Source of the DNA: Methanobrevibacter sp.
GTDB taxonomy: Archaea > Methanobacteriota > Methanobacteria > Methanobacteriales > Methanobacteriaceae
Direction: 5' to 3'
Length of the DNA stretch: 5,845 bases
Assembly (NCBI GenBank): GCA_009777005.1
Contig: WRMT01000199.1
Coordinates: 1 to 5,845, forward strand
Below the pieces are notes generated by a model. It saw nothing but the letters and a program-made list of their open reading frames with translations, was not told the DNA's origin and did no database searches. Shown one piece after another: positions 5,796 through 5,845 of this stretch. How positions within the stretch are numbered: the stretch's first letter is position 1; every line of letters begins with the position of its first letter. The translations under genes and the position numbers were made by a program.

Positions 5796-5845
5796 CTCAT
5801 TAAAGAAATTGAATATTGATTACCTTGAATAATACTTTAAAATTA

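Larger units (their letters stand above)
5365..5845 (-). repeat. Duplicated 'header' block, copy 2
   Basis: This is the partner of 3721-4201, covering the InlB repeat, signal peptide, RBS and upstream region. It reaches the window edge while still identical, so its outer boundary is not visible. The two genes are in direct orientation, which makes recombination between the blocks possible. That could delete or expand the intervening 1.6 kb unit or shuffle C-terminal domains. Confidence 0.9.

Overview
The window looks like a piece of chromosome from a pseudomurein-walled, very AT-rich methanogenic archaeon of the order Methanobacteriales; a gut-type Methanobrevibacter or Methanosphaera is most likely. 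The main reason is the 203-2317 gene, whose product carries repeats of the pseudomurein-binding (PMBR) type, which belong to this order. Consistent with this are the extremely A/T-rich intergenic DNA, the very long poly-A tract, and secreted Ser/Asn/Lys-rich proteins with leucine-rich Sec signal peptides. The genus is an inference.

All real genes lie on the minus strand, so transcription runs from right to left. From the right: 4948-5739 is an intact secreted protein of 263 aa (signal peptide, one InlB B-repeat, divergent lipocalin-like C-terminal domain). Next is 745 bp without a convincing gene, holding inverted repeats, a possible mobile-element end and a striking G-tract. Then comes a sister copy (3093-4094) with nearly the same upstream DNA, signal peptide and InlB repeat but a different C-terminal domain. 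This sister is broken by an apparent one-base frameshift inside the signal peptide and probably a second one near the 3' end. After 774 bp of almost pure A/T intergenic DNA comes 203-2317, a 704-aa exported protein with two tandem PMBR modules and a C-terminal TIM-barrel glycoside-hydrolase-like domain. Downstream of it the window ends in an uninterrupted run of 82 A (poly-T on the transcribed sense).

Functionally, the three genes form a cell-surface neighbourhood. One is a wall-binding, probably wall-remodelling or polysaccharide-cleaving enzyme. The other two are secreted InlB-repeat proteins that share a conserved 'header' (promoter, ribosome binding site, signal peptide, InlB repeat) joined to different 'payload' domains. 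Each gene seems to have its own promoter, since the gaps are 745 bp or more. The most interesting points are the header/payload mosaic, the frameshifted header of one copy, the pairing of PMBR with a glycosidase-like rather than a peptidase domain, and the 82-nt homopolymer. No tRNA, rRNA or CRISPR array was seen.
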